Under the pieces are notes generated by a model that was given only the letters and a program-made list of their open reading frames with translations, was not told the DNA's origin and searched no databases. From positions 1 to 64,000 of the forward strand of contig CAUYLG010009080.1 of the NCBI GenBank assembly GCA_963573385.1: DNA of 64,000 bases, written 5' to 3'. This stretch comes from Cacajao melanocephalus. Its lineage: Eukaryota > Chordata > Mammalia > Primates > Pitheciidae. Both the position numbers and the translations under genes were made by a program. Below are positions 1-17,166 of the stretch, piece after piece (the first letter of the stretch is position 1; every line of letters begins with the position of its first letter).

Positions 1-937
1 CCCACATGGCCTTCATTCCTATGACATTGAGGACTTCAAGGTACAGAGGCTATGAGATATGAAGAAAGACGGCAAGACTGAGATAGAAATGAAAGAAGGA
101 GCCAGGCTCAGATAAGTATTTCTGTCTCTGTCTGGTCTGTGGCTATTTTGCAATCCTCAACCAAGAGGAAAACTCCTTGAATTTGGCTTTGGACTAGAAT
201 TGCTCTATCCCTGTGATGAGAGACCAGTATAAACTTCCTGTGTGAACTGCTGCTCTGCCGACACTTCACTTCACTTCAAAAGGCATGCACTGTCTAATTT
301 GCATAGTTCTGCATCTGTGATTTGAGCATAAGTTTGTGGAGATGGAAAAGAATAGGCTCTTCCTATACTAACAGCTAAAACAGATGGCCATGGATCCAGT
401 TTGTTTAGAATAAATTACTGCTACCATAAGTGGAATAAGTTACACATATGATTTTTGTAAATCCTTTCGTCAAATCAGCTAGTCTCAGTGATGCTACTTG
501 GATAATGACCCTCCTTAGAGAATATAATTTATTGGATATCAGATAAACAAAAATTAGCAAATGCAACTGAGCAGTGATTCTGAGTGTATGGGTGATGATG
601 TAAGGAATCGACATACTATAAAAATGTGTATCACCTTAGCTTGTATTATCTAAGAGCTCAGACATGAGGTACTGTATTATTTTATCATCACTAAAAAAGA
701 CCTAGTTATGGTTTAGAACTCTTCCATCATAACGTAGACCTCATCCCCATCAAAAACGTTCTCTTTATAGGACAGTCACAATTTTTGTCTCCAGGAATTT
801 CTTTCAAGCTGTTGACATCCTTTCTTCAAGTTTTGTTGCTCACACTTTTAAAAGTTTACTAGAATCTGTCAAGGGAAGATTCCTAAACAACAATCAGAAA
901 GCCATTTAAAATGGCAATTGTGATCATTAATTTGGGA
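1..937. other. Unique non-coding sequence
   Basis: I recognise no repeat and no credible coding frame here. The longest open frame is 69 codons on the minus strand. The stretch is moderately AT-rich and has no CpG cluster. Confidence 0.5.
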
Positions 938-1133
938 TGTCGACTGTATACCAGACAGCTGGTAAAGCATTCTCTTTGGGTGTGTCTGAGAGGGTGTTTC
1001 CAGAAAAAATAAATGTCATTTGAATCAGTGGACTGAGTAAGAAAGATCCACCTTCACACTGTGTAGACAAGCACAGATCAATCAGCTGAAGTCCCTAATA
1101 GAACAAAAGGCAGAGGAAAGGTGAATAGGTGAA

Positions 1134-1192
<59 letters not shown>

Positions 1193-1545
1193 AGCTGGGA
1201 TACCTGTCTTCTCCTTCCGTTAGATATGAAAGCTTCAGATTCTGCAGCCTTTGGACTCCAGGACACACAGCAGTGGTGCCCCTGGGTTCTCAGGCCTTGA
1301 GCCTTGACCTGAGTGACACCATCAGCTTCCTTGGTTCTGGTCCTTCAGACTTGGAGCCACATTACTGGCTTCCCTGGTTCTCTAGCTTGCAAATCTCTGA
1401 TGGGACTTCTCATCCTCTATAACCACATGAGCCAGTTTTTCCTAATAAATCCCGTTTCATGTATCTCTCTCTATCTGTTATAGAGATGCGTATGTATCCA
1501 CTTTTTTATTGTTTCTATCTCTCTAGAGAACTAATGCAGATGTTC
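938..1545 (+). mobile_element. Ancient LTR (MaLR/ERVL-like), with an internal TC microsatellite
   Basis: Several blocks recall a common old mammalian LTR. One is the 'gggtgtgtctgagagggtgt' segment near 977. Another is a run of short 'ggttctcaggcctt'-type phrases at 1290-1400. A polyadenylation signal AATAAA lies near 1444, and the end near 1525-1545 reads 'ctctctagagaactaatgca'. Similarity is patchy, as expected for an old insertion. The subfamily is not assigned. No internal retroviral sequence follows, so it looks like a solo LTR. Confidence 0.6.
1137..1188. repeat. (TC)26 dinucleotide microsatellite
   Basis: This is an uninterrupted run of 26 TC units inside the old LTR. A pure run of this length is normally length-polymorphic. 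It probably grew from the short TC-rich stretch common in such LTRs. Confidence 0.98.
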
Positions 1546-1756
1546 GTACGAGCAGAGGTTCTAGAGGAGGAAAATTTTCAGGGTGAGTTCCTGCAATCGG
1601 TTTTAGGTTCTCTGGCACTGTCTCTCTCACCAGATGAGACTTCAAAATGCTAAGGACTTCGTTACTAGTAGTACAGAGAGCACTGATAGTCCATATGTAA
1701 CTCTTCATACAGGTACACAAGCTATCTGTATTGGATTCTCCTAATCAACCACTTAC
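1546..1756. other. Short unique spacer between LTR and L1
   Basis: No repeat or gene is recognised. Small open frames on both strands here (64 and 65 codons) overlap each other and look like chance. Confidence 0.4.
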
Positions 1757-3350
1757 AGGAAGCAAAAATCTTTTCTTTTCCTTCCAACCTCTTTTAGGTT
1801 CAGGAGGCACACGTGCAGACCTGTGGCACAGACCACATCTTCACCCAGGTCATGAGCACAGCATCCCACAGGCAGCCTTCTGATCCCCACCCTCCTTCCA
1901 TCTCCACCCCCAAGCAGGTCCCGAGGTCTACCATTCCCCTTCTTGTGTTCATTTGTACTCAATGTTTAGCTCCCACCTAGAAGTGAGAACACGCGGTATT
2001 TGGTTCCCTGCTTCTGTGTTAATTGGCGTAGGGCAATGGCCTCCAGCTCGTCCCTGCTGCCACAAAGGCCCTAACCTTCCACCTCCCTGTGGCTATGTAG
2101 TATTTCACGGTGTAGATGTACAACACTTTCCCTGTGCAGTCCACCGCTGACAGGCATCTAGGTCGACCCCGTATCTCTGCCACCGTGAACAGTGCTGTGG
2201 TGAACATGTGTGCGTGCATGCGTCTTTACGGAGGGATGACTTACACTCCCCTGGGCACACATCCAGCAATGGGACCTCTGGGTCAAATGGTAGTTCTGTT
2301 ACAAATCCCCTGGGAGATCACCAAACTGCTTTCCACAGCGGCCCACCCAATCCACATTCTCACTAGCAGCGTACAAGCATTCCACTTTCCCTGCAATCTT
2401 GAGCACCTGTTGTTTTTTAACTTCTCAGTAATCGCCATTCCGACCCATGTGAGACGGTGTCCCACCGTGTTTTGGTTTGCGCTTCTCCACTGAATAGTGA
2501 CGTGGAGCATTTTTCTATATGCCCCTTGGCCCCATGTATGCCTCCCCTCAAGAACTGTCCAACCCATCAGGCGTGGTGGCTCACGCCTGTAATCCCAGCA
2601 CTTTGGGAGGCCGAGGCGGGCAGATCACGAGGTCAGGAGATAGAGACTACCGTGGCTAACGCAGTGAAACCTCATCTCTACTAAAAATACAAAAAATTAG
2701 CCAGGCATGGTCGCATGTGCCTGTAGTCCCAGCTACTCAGGAGGCTGAGACAGGAGAATCGCTTGAACCTTCAAGGCAGAGGTTGCAGTGAGCCAAGATC
2801 ACACCACTGCACTCCAGCTTGGATGACAGAGCAAGACTCTGTCTCAAAAAAAAAAAAAAAAAAAGAAGTGTATATCCACGCCCCTTGCCCAAGTTTCAAT
2901 CAAGCTGCCTGTTCCTTGCCTGATGATTTAAGTTCCTTATACATTCTGGATATTTGATCTCTGTCAAATGCATGGTTTGTGAATATTTTCTCCCGTTCTA
3001 TAGGTTTCGCACTCTGCTGACAGTTTCTCTTGCTGTGCAGAAGCTGCTCAGTTCAACCAAGTCCCACTTGTCCATGTTAGCCTTTGTTGCAATTGCCTCT
3101 GGAGTGTTCATCATGAAATCTCTGCTGGGACCAATGTCCAGAATGGTGTTTCCTATATTTTCCTCCAAGATGTCCACAGCTTTATGTGTTACATTTAAGC
3201 CTTTCATTCATCTTGAGTTGATCTCTGAACAGGGCAAAAAAGAAGGGGTCCGATTCCCATGCATGGCTCACCAGTTATCACAGCCCCATTCATCAAACAA
3301 GGGGTCTTCTCCCCACTGCCTGTCATTGTTGACCCAGAGGCAAGAAACGT
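1757..3350 (-). mobile_element. 5'-truncated L1 (ORF2 tail and 3' UTR), split by an Alu
   Basis: Read on the minus strand, this is the C-terminal part of L1 ORF2 followed by the 3' UTR. The 3' end lies at the left, near 1757-1800, where the T/C-rich sequence corresponds to the poly-A side. The plus strand shows the usual antisense phrases, such as 'agtgagaacacgcggtattt' at 1983 and 'gggtcaaatggtagttctgt' at 2280. The right part, 2865-3350, continues into the ORF2 segment before the C-terminal domain. Divergence is well above that of the two other L1s here, so it is an older primate or L1MA-type copy. Stops and frameshifts break every frame. Confidence 0.85.
2566..2864 (+). mobile_element. Alu inserted in the minus-strand L1
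   Basis: A full dimeric Alu with a 19-base A tail at 2846-2864. The phrase 'ctaacgcagtgaaacctc' resembles the young AluY/Sc pattern, but the copy is diverged. It interrupts the antisense L1 between 'aactgtcc' and the sequence at 2865. Target-site duplications are weak. Confidence 0.93.
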
Positions 3351-3459
3351 AGTGACTCGATACGACACTTTCAAATGTGTGGAAAACTAAAGAAGATGAT
3401 GGTTGGCTGCTCCTAACGTCACTGGATAAAATGATGAGGGAAAAGGGTGAGATCAATGA
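3351..3459. other. Spacer, possibly ERV-derived
   Basis: There is no clear family match. The plus strand from about 3395 reads as a short open stretch, and the sequence directly precedes the MaLR-type LTR. It could be the left flank of an older ERV into which that LTR inserted; this is inference only. Confidence 0.3.
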
Positions 3460-4184
3460 TGTAGCTTACATACGTGCCCTTGCCCAAGTCTCATGTTGAA
3501 ATGTAATCCCCAATCTCAGAGGTCAGGCCTGGTGGGAGGTGTTTGGATCACAGGGCAGAGCCCTCATGAATGCCTTGGACCATCCCCTTGGTGATAAGTG
3601 AGCTCTCACTCTGAGTTCACACAAGTTCTGGTTGGTTAAAAGAGTGCGGCTGGCCAGGCGTGGTGGCTCATGCCTGTAATCCCAGCACTTTGGGAGGCCG
3701 AGGTGGGCAGATCACTAGGTCAAGAGATTGAGACCATCTTGGCCAACATGGTGAAACCCTATCTCTACTAAAAAAATACAAAAATTAGCTGGGCGTGGTG
3801 GCACGTGCCTGTAGTCCCAGCTACTCAAGAGGCTGAGGCAGGAGAACTGCCTGAACCCAGGAGGCGGAGGTTGCAGTGAGCAGAGATTGTGTCACTATAT
3901 TCCAGCCTGGTGCCTCTGTCTCAAAAAAAAAACACTGTGGCACTCCCCCACACTCTCCTTCCTTCTCCCTCTCTTTCTTGCTCTGGCTTTCACCATGTAA
4001 CGTGCCTACTCCCCTTCACCTTTAGCCATAATTATTGCTTCCTGAAGCCTCATCAGAAGCCGAGCAGATGACAGCACCATGCTTCCTGTACGACCTACAG
4101 AACCGTGAGTCAATTAACCCTCTTTTCTTTATAAATTACCCTGACTCAGATGTTTCTTTATAGCAATGCAAGAATGGCCTCACA
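3460..4184 (+). mobile_element. MaLR-type LTR (MST/MLT1-like), split by an Alu
   Basis: The left part carries 'tctcatgttgaaatgtaatc' near 3490 and 'ggtgggaggtgtttggatca' near 3532, hallmarks of THE1/MST/MLT1 LTRs. The right part, from 3933, carries the U3/R region 'cttgctctggctttcaccat', then 'gagtcaattaaccctctttt' and a decayed terminal '...tcacaca' near 4184. Without the Alu the LTR is about 440 bp, normal for the group. ERVL-like internal sequence follows on the same strand, so this could be a 5' LTR rather than a solo LTR. Confidence 0.82.
3652..3932 (+). mobile_element. Alu inside the MaLR-type LTR
   Basis: A dimeric Alu whose right monomer has lost about 15 bp just before the tail ('cagcctggtgcctctgtctc'). 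The A tail is short, about 10 bases. Flanks 'gtgcggc' and 'ctgtggc' may be a degraded target-site duplication. Confidence 0.92.
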
Positions 4185-6560
4185 CAACCAGGGATTTGAA
4201 TTTCCGTATCAAGCTCCACATAAACAACGTAAGAATTTCCAGGTTCACCTTGAAGAAGAATCTTCTCTGTGTAACTATGGGGCTGAAATGATCAAAAATC
4301 AAACACAACTCCTCATCATGCAATTTTGCCTGAATTATAACAAAACTTGAACTCTCAGCTTTGCGGGGTATCTACTGTTAAAGTGAAGGCCTTGGTTGGG
4401 GAAAAATGGGATCTTCCAAGTTGTGATGTAGATATGTGGAAGCCCCTGAGGAGGCTGGGGACACTGCATCTCTAAATTCTGATAAGTTATTTTTGCCCAA
4501 GAAACTGGCCTCCCGCTGCAGTGGAATTGGCCTCTCCCTTTATGTCTAAGGAGATTAACCCTGCAGTGCCTGAGGAAACAGCACTCCTCCCCTGAGGCAG
4601 CTGTCAAGCAAGACAAAGCTAATGCTCATCAGGACCCATCCCAGTGCCCCTCTCTGCTTCTAGATCTATAACCAGACCCTAAAGATGAGGTACATTGTAA
4701 AGGGGGCCCATGAGAAGGCGGCTACTCTGCAAAGGAACTCCTTGAGTTTCGTGATTTGAACAAGCAGAAATCTGTAGAACACATGCAGGAATAGATATTA
4801 AGGGTGTGGGATAGTGGTAGAAGGAACACAAAGATGGATCAGACTAAATTCATCGACATGAGTCCACTAAGCAGAGATTCTGCATGTAATGCTGTAGCTT
4901 GTGGAGTCAAGAAGGGTTCTAATGATTAGTTGGTTGGTTGGTCAGGTGGCTATCTAGAACACGGAGTAAGAGATGCCCCACTGTGAATTAGCTGGAAATA
5001 CCTGATCTCCCCTGGCTTAACTTAGAAGAAGAGATTTAAAGGCTTAGAGCGGTTGGAATGCAAGAGTGGGATTGTCACTTAGGACTCACTCACTCACCCT
5101 GGAAAGGTCCAAAAGACATACCTTTCAACCAGTTCCTTGTGAAACAGATTTGTGAGGGGAGCCCCAGCATCTTGGAAGAGCTCCCTGATGGCTCCTTTCT
5201 TACAATGGGAACACAACCACTCAACTGGAAAACTTAATGCAGTAAAATAATTGGGTCCCAGGGTGACAGGAGCCAAATGGTGATACTCAGTAGCCAAAGG
5301 CAAGGTAGATGTAGTTACTGGGAGAGACAAGATAGGCAAAGCAACTATCAGAATAGTCTGATTCATGTAGATTTGTGGCGTTGGCTAGTTAATTATGGTG
5401 TTTCAAGACGTGAAATAGATGGGAAGCCTACTATACTCTTAATTGATCTGCATAACGAGAAAACTTCAGATCAAGTAAACAAAAGTCTAATTCAAATCAT
5501 AAAAACAGAGAACCCTTAATTAATTAACAGCAGGGTCCCTTAATTAATTCCCAGGCTTGAGCCAGTTTATAGACCCAGAACCCCTTGAGGTTAGATCCCC
5601 TACAAGAAGGACCCTAATACACTATCGAAAGTATATACTGTTCATCTTTCCCCCAGTCTTCCCCAAAGGGACCCACAGCCAGCTTTTTACCAGGTTAACT
5701 GTGCATTAAGAGAATAGAAATAATCAGACTTTTCAAGGACCACTGGACATTGGCTATGAACTGACACTGATTCAAGGAGACCCGAAACGTTCCTGCAGCC
5801 CTCCCTTTAGAGTAAGGCTTATGGAGGTCAAGTCGTCAAAGGAGTTTTAACTGAGGTTTGATTTACAGAGTCCAGTGGGTCCCTTAACCCATCCCACAGT
5901 CAGTTCCCCAGCTCCAAATGCCTAATTGGAATAGACATGTTCAGCAGCTGGCAGAATCCCTACATTGGTTCCCTAACCTGTGGGGTGATGGCTAGTATGG
6001 CGGGCAAGGCCAAATAGATGCCATTAAAGCTGCCTCTACCCAGGAAATAATAAATCAGAGATGGCACTACATTTTGAGGTATGCAGAGATCACTGCCACC
6101 CCCAAGGACTTGGGGTGGTGATTCCCAACCACAGCCCTGTTCAAGTCTCTTATTTGGCCGATGCAGAGAACAGATGCTCTTCAAGAATGACAGTGGACTG
6201 TCGTAAGTTTAACCAGGTGGTGACTCCAATTGCAACTACTGTACCAGATGTGGTTTCACTGCTTGAGCAAATTAGCAATACCCTGCTACCTGGTATGCAG
6301 CTACTGATCGGGCAAATTTTTTTTTCTCCATAGTTGTCCTCAAGGCCCACTAGAAGCAGTTTGCTTTCAGCTGGCCAGCCCGGCAATATATCTTCACTGT
6401 CCTGCCTCAGGAGCATAGCAACTCTCCAACCCTATGTCACAGTTTCATCCACAGAGATCTTGATGGCCTTTCCCTTCCACAGATATCACAGTGGTCCATT
6501 ACAGTGATGGCTTATGCTGACTGAACCTAGAGAGCCGGCAGCAGCAACCACTCTAGACTT
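4185..6560 (+). mobile_element. ERVL-like internal region (gag to RT), heavily decayed
   Basis: This lies directly downstream of the MaLR-type LTR in the same orientation. The part at 4340-5520 resembles ERVL gag and nucleocapsid-region sequence, and 5520-6060 has the protease/early pol position. 6060-6560 is a recognisable reverse-transcriptase segment. Frames are broken many times and no 3' LTR is seen: an L2 begins at about 6570. The element is inert. It may be the internal part of the adjacent LTR element or a separate ERVL copy. Confidence 0.7.
6061..6560 (+). pseudogene. ERVL-type pol reverse-transcriptase remnant
   Basis: An open stretch at 6061-6333 encodes the early palm/fingers part of a retroviral RT, with the 'MTVD.RK.NQV.TPIA' pattern at about 6187-6240. 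A stop follows. Later codons at about 6397 resemble the 'LPQ...NSP' motif, but a Glu replaces the conserved Gly. The catalytic YxDD box reads Y-S-D-G at 6500-6511, so the second aspartate is lost. It has no signs of retained function. An affiliation with ERVL rather than ERV1 or ERV2 is my reading of the motif wording. Confidence 0.72.
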
Positions 6561-6569
6561 ACTGGTAAG

Positions 6570-6815
6570 ATAGTTGTGTGGCACCCCCAGCCCCCCCAAT
6601 CCTCTTTACACTGCTCCACTTTTTCCCCATACCACATATCCCCCTCTAACATTCTAAGTAATTCACTATTTTATCGTGTTCACTGTTTATTATCTGTCTT
6701 CCCTGTGGAATGCAAGCTCCAAAAGAGTAGGAATCTTTGTCTGTTTTATTCACTGATACAAAAAGCATCCAGTAGCATAAGCAGGTGTTCAACAAACATT
6801 TCTTGAATGAATAAA
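6570..6815 (+). mobile_element. L2 LINE 3' end
   Basis: The segment has the order typical of an L2 3' tail. A 'tattatctgtcttccctgtg' block (6690) is followed by 'gaatgcaagctcc' and then by 'aggtgttcaacaaacatttcttgaatgaat' spread over 6783-6812. Divergence is high. It marks the end of recognisable ERVL sequence. Confidence 0.8.
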
Positions 6816-7098
6816 GAAAGCTGGAGAACCATGAATTAAAGCAAGGATTCTAAGCCATACTGAACTGGGAGGTATTGGCTATAAGGTGGTGAAGCTGCAG
6901 GTTACAGAAGCAGATGTTACGGAGATAAAATTGCTGTTGGGACTAAAATCAATGCAAAGAACAACGCATGTAAGAGACAGACAAAATGGCAGTGATGGTA
7001 GACTGGAACTGTCCCAGGAAATGCTCAAAGACTCAGCAGCCACACCCCTCTTCTGTATGGCTTGATATGGGTCCAAAAGTCTAGAGGAGGAATCCCTT
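6816..7098. other. Unique sequence
   Basis: I recognise nothing in this stretch. It immediately precedes the unusual Alu insertion site at 7099. Confidence 0.4.
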
Positions 7099-7191
7099 AA
7101 AGTGGTTGCCTTTAATGTCTCAGTGTACCTTGACTTTGTCTACTGGACCCTACTGCCTTCTCATACTAAAATTTAATAAATGAAAATGTAT
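7099..7191. repeat. Left copy of a ~92-bp direct repeat flanking an Alu
   Basis: This copy matches 7463-7554 at about 91% (seven substitutions and one single-base gap by eye). The left edge is 'ccctt|aaag', close to the TT|AAAA target preferred by the L1 endonuclease. The right edge touches the first base of the Alu. Confidence 0.93.
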
Positions 7192-7554
<363 letters not shown>

Positions 7555-9090
7555 CTCCAGTAGGACAAAACCTAAGAAATAGCAAATGACCTCCAAGTTT
7601 GATATTTTAAGTCCACAGAGACACAATCCAGGCCTCATAAAGCCACCATGGTCATGCTACTTTAAAAAAAAAAAAGAGTTACTCAGAATCAGTGTATACA
7701 TAATAACAGCATCTACTTGGGAAGTTCACATGAAATACTCATATTCACTTATGGTTCTTTTTACAAAGAAAAGAATGAGACCATATTCTCTATTCTCAGA
7801 TGAATAGCTTTGGAAGAAGATAATCTCAGCACGAGCATATTGGGAAAAATAATCAAAAGGAGCCTTTTGGGTTGCAATCGTGATCACGGCATGTGATTCA
7901 GCACCACAGCCAAGAAAACTGCCTATATGAAACATTTTCATCAACAAGAGGTGAGTACATCCTGCGCAGAAAAGAGTAATTCAGAATCTCTAGATCATAA
8001 CTTCCTTGAAGGTGCTTAAAATCACCACACTTTCATGGCTATCTGGTGGCCCAGGTGGGGGGGTGCAAAGAAAAATATCAAAGAAGAATCCCACTGAAAG
8101 GTTCTTTGATGCTTAATGAAAAAGCATCACACTAAAGAGTTAAGTCCTGGGTCTGTCAGGTAGCAGCAAAGCAGCTGGAGCAGGTACCAGGAAGCCAGTA
8201 CCCAGGTGTGACTCCCTCACTCTTCCTCCCTTTCTGACTTGGCCACTTTCTCAAAAAGGACTCAGATTCACATCTGTCTGCCTTTATGTTGCATATGCAT
8301 TGGGGTTTGTGATTGTATTTAAAAGATTTTTCAAGGGGGGGACATAAAATATAATCTACATTGATCAAAACTATTATAGTCTACTAAAATTTATCTTGAG
8401 TAAAATAGAAGAAAAGGGCAACAGTGCTTCAGTCAATGTCTTTATTTTCCATTTTATAGGCATTGTTGAATGGATTCTGCATTTGATCATACTATAATGG
8501 CCTCTCCTGAGAATGCAGTATCTTGAAAGTGAAATTTAAGGACCTTCTCTAACATAACTCATTCTTGTCCTGTACTCTGAGTTTTCCACCAGGAGAGTTA
8601 TTCCTGTAAGGCAGTATTTCTAAAAATACGTTCCAAGAACTCTAAGATTCTTCCCTGCCCCACCCCCCAAACAGATTTTCCAGTAAAATAAGTTTGAGAC
8701 ATGTTGGATCCAATATTCCCCCTCTTGAAAATACATCCTCTATAATAGCATATTAAGGCCTCTGTTTACTGATCTATTAAGTTTGGAAAGTTTGTAAATG
8801 TGTCTAATAAATTTTGGAAGTGCCTTCATCTGTATGAAATGAGTAAAAACAGTCCTATTGGACACACTTGGGAAAAGCATTCTGAATATAGTGTCCACCA
8901 TCTATCTGTCTTGCAAATGTGTTAAATGGGAAGAGCAATACATCTATAGCGTTGTGAAAGCAAATGATAACAAGGTTGGAAAAGCTTCAGCAGAGGGGAA
9001 AAAGCACGGTGAGCGTGAGAACCGTCAGGGGAGGACACACCCAGTGGGGTACACACCAGGGCACCACATCTAAAACTCTCACATGTACGA
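7555..9090. other. Unique non-coding sequence
   Basis: I see no assigned repeat and no coding frame above 75 codons. Notable local content is an A12 run near 7664 and a G7 run near 8056. A C-rich patch near 8655 is reminiscent of an old DNA transposon but too weak to call. Confidence 0.45.
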
Positions 9091-9094
9091 CCAC

Positions 9095-9225
9095 AGGGGA
9101 AGCTGATAAAACACAGATCAGTGGTCCTCCCTCTCAGAGACTCTGATCCAGCAGGTCACAGGCCCCAGAATTCACATTTATAACAAGCTCCCAGGTGAGG
9201 CTGCTGATGCTGGTCTGCATTAAGA
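9095..9225 (+). mobile_element. MER5-type hAT element fragment
   Basis: The text 'gagactctgatccagcaggt' (9136) is followed by 'gccccagaattcacatttat', then 'aacaagctcccaggtgaggc' and 'tgctgatgctggtc'. This is the order of the MER5A/B non-autonomous hAT-Charlie element. Terminal inverted repeats are not clear. Confidence 0.72.
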
Positions 9226-9384
9226 GCCTGTCAAATAACCAGTCAGCTCTGAGACCCTACCAAGGGACCAAAACTGCTTTTGCCTTGCAGGAGGGGATAA
9301 GAAGCATGCAACATGGTCCTTGCCTGCTATCCTGTGCTAAAAGCCAAAATTAACACACAAAAAAACATAACCATACAATATTTT

Positions 9385-9636
9385 GATAAACACAGCTAAC
9401 TCTTAAATACCACCTACGATGTGCCAGGCACTCCTCTAAGTGCTTTACACATACGACCTCTCTGGATTCCAACCAAGGTCCACTGAGGGAAGCACTGTTT
9501 GGACTCTCTTTTTTCCACATAAGAAAATGAAGCCCAGAGAGACTGAGTGACTCATCCAAGGTCTCCCAGGAATTAAGCTCAGATAGCAGAGCTCATGAGG
9601 CTACACTACACTTCCACTATGCTGCCTCTCTCACTG
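9385..9636 (-). mobile_element. MIR SINE, antisense
   Basis: The plus strand carries reverse-complement MIR phrases in order: 'tgtgccaggcactcctctaa' (9420), a core near 9515-9560 ('gaaaatgaagcccagagaga', 'ccaaggtctcccagg'), and 'cactatgctgcct' at the end. It is nearly full length. Confidence 0.88.
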
Positions 9637-9639
9637 ACA

Positions 9640-9965
9640 CATACAGCTGATGGTGTGAAAGTTGTTAAGGTTTGCATCTGTTAGGGAATGAGGGTGTCTA
9701 AGTCAACTTAACAATCGGTGGCACACAGCAGGCCCAGAGTGACAGCACCAGTGGATGCTGCCAGCACGACTGCCATTGGTGACAGATCCAAGGCCTGGGC
9801 AGACAGAGATTGTAGAACTCTCCCAGCACAGCCACCAAGTGAGAGCCAGGGCCAGGGCCAAGCCTACCTGGTCTGGAAATTGGCCACATACAGGAGAATC
9901 GAGCAAATAAATAAATATATCCATGACACTGAAAGCCAAGTTCCTTGGTGCTGGTGAAGGGTGTT
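9640..9965. other. Unique sequence
   Basis: No repeat is recognised. Overlapping 63-79 codon frames on both strands look like chance openness in a slightly GC-richer patch. Confidence 0.4.
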
Positions 9966-9966
9966 T

Positions 9967-10755
<789 letters not shown>

Positions 10756-10759
10756 TAAA

Positions 10760-12505
<1,746 letters not shown>

Positions 12506-12830
12506 TTTTAAATTTCAAGACTGTGTGATTTTGCCTGGGGCCAAATCGCGCTATCATATGACTGACTCCAGCTTGTTTAGAGGCTGCCCCACCCAACCTG
12601 AACAGCTGTATTTGTGGAAGAGTTCCTCTGAGAGAACTCCTACATTTTGCTGCCTAATTTTAGGGAGTCCTACGAATGTCTTAATCCTCCCTGCCAACTG
12701 CTGCATGCAGGGAGGGCAGATAATCACAGAAGGCATTGTCCCCTTCCCAGTCCTGCCCCTCCCATCTTTTGTCTTCTTGCACTGAACACACACTGAACAT
12801 AACAAGCTCATCAGGGTCTGAAGCCCCACA
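12506..12830. other. Unique sequence before the minisatellite
   Basis: I recognise no repeat. A 120-codon plus frame (12423-12785) and a 159-codon minus frame overlap here, but they run over repeat-derived DNA and lack gene-like features. Confidence 0.4.
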
Positions 12831-13033
12831 GCACACAGCACCTGTTGGCCCATATCCCCTCCTCTGTGCACACGTGGCACCCTACGGCCCATGACCCCTC
12901 CTGTGCACTGCACATCACACCTGCCGGCCCGTGCGCCCTCCTCTGCACTGCACAGGGCACCTGCTAGCCCACACCCCCTCCTCTGCACTGTGCATGACAC
13001 CCACCCACCTACACCCCCTCCTCTATACTGCAC
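12831..13033. repeat. Minisatellite, five copies of a ~40-bp unit
   Basis: The anchor 'cccctcctct' or a close variant recurs at 12856, 12895, 12935, 12975 and 13015, giving periods of 39-40 bp. Between anchors each unit has a 'gcac(t/a)...cacc..c.ggccc' pattern. Units differ by several substitutions. The array is C-rich on the plus strand and ends directly at the L1 5' truncation point. Confidence 0.93.
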
Positions 13034-16890
<3,857 letters not shown>

Positions 16891-17121
16891 ATATTTTTTT
16901 AAAGAGTAGGATGAGTCTCCAAGATATTTATGTAAGTGTTACATGAGCAAAATAAAATAGTGTGAAACACTTTGGGAAGGATGGCACAAAAAGAGGAGTT
17001 CAAATCTCTCCCAAGAATAATAGGCCAACAGAAATGACAGCACGCAGTAAAAATTGTCCTTAGACACTTAAAAATGGAACTAGAAACTAGGATTTTTGCC
17101 ATAAAAAAAAAAAAAAGACCT
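16891..17121. other. Unassigned spacer after the L1
   Basis: AT-rich, with an A15 run at 17103-17116. It may include further old L1-like sequence, but I cannot place it. Confidence 0.35.
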
Positions 17122-17166
17122 GGCCAGGCGAAGTGGCTGGTGCCTATAATCCTGGCTCTTTGAGAG
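17122..17166 (+). mobile_element. Alu 5' fragment (~45 bp)
   Basis: Only the start of an Alu is present: 'ggccaggcgaagtggctggt' and 'gcctataatcctggctcttt'. After 17166 the similarity stops. Alu 5' fragments without the tail usually reflect later deletion or internal priming. Confidence 0.8.

Noticed and set aside
12554..13033. A 159-codon minus-strand open frame
   Set aside because: It runs through the 40-bp minisatellite, which gives repeated Cys/Gly/Arg-rich units; tandem DNA produces such frames by chance.
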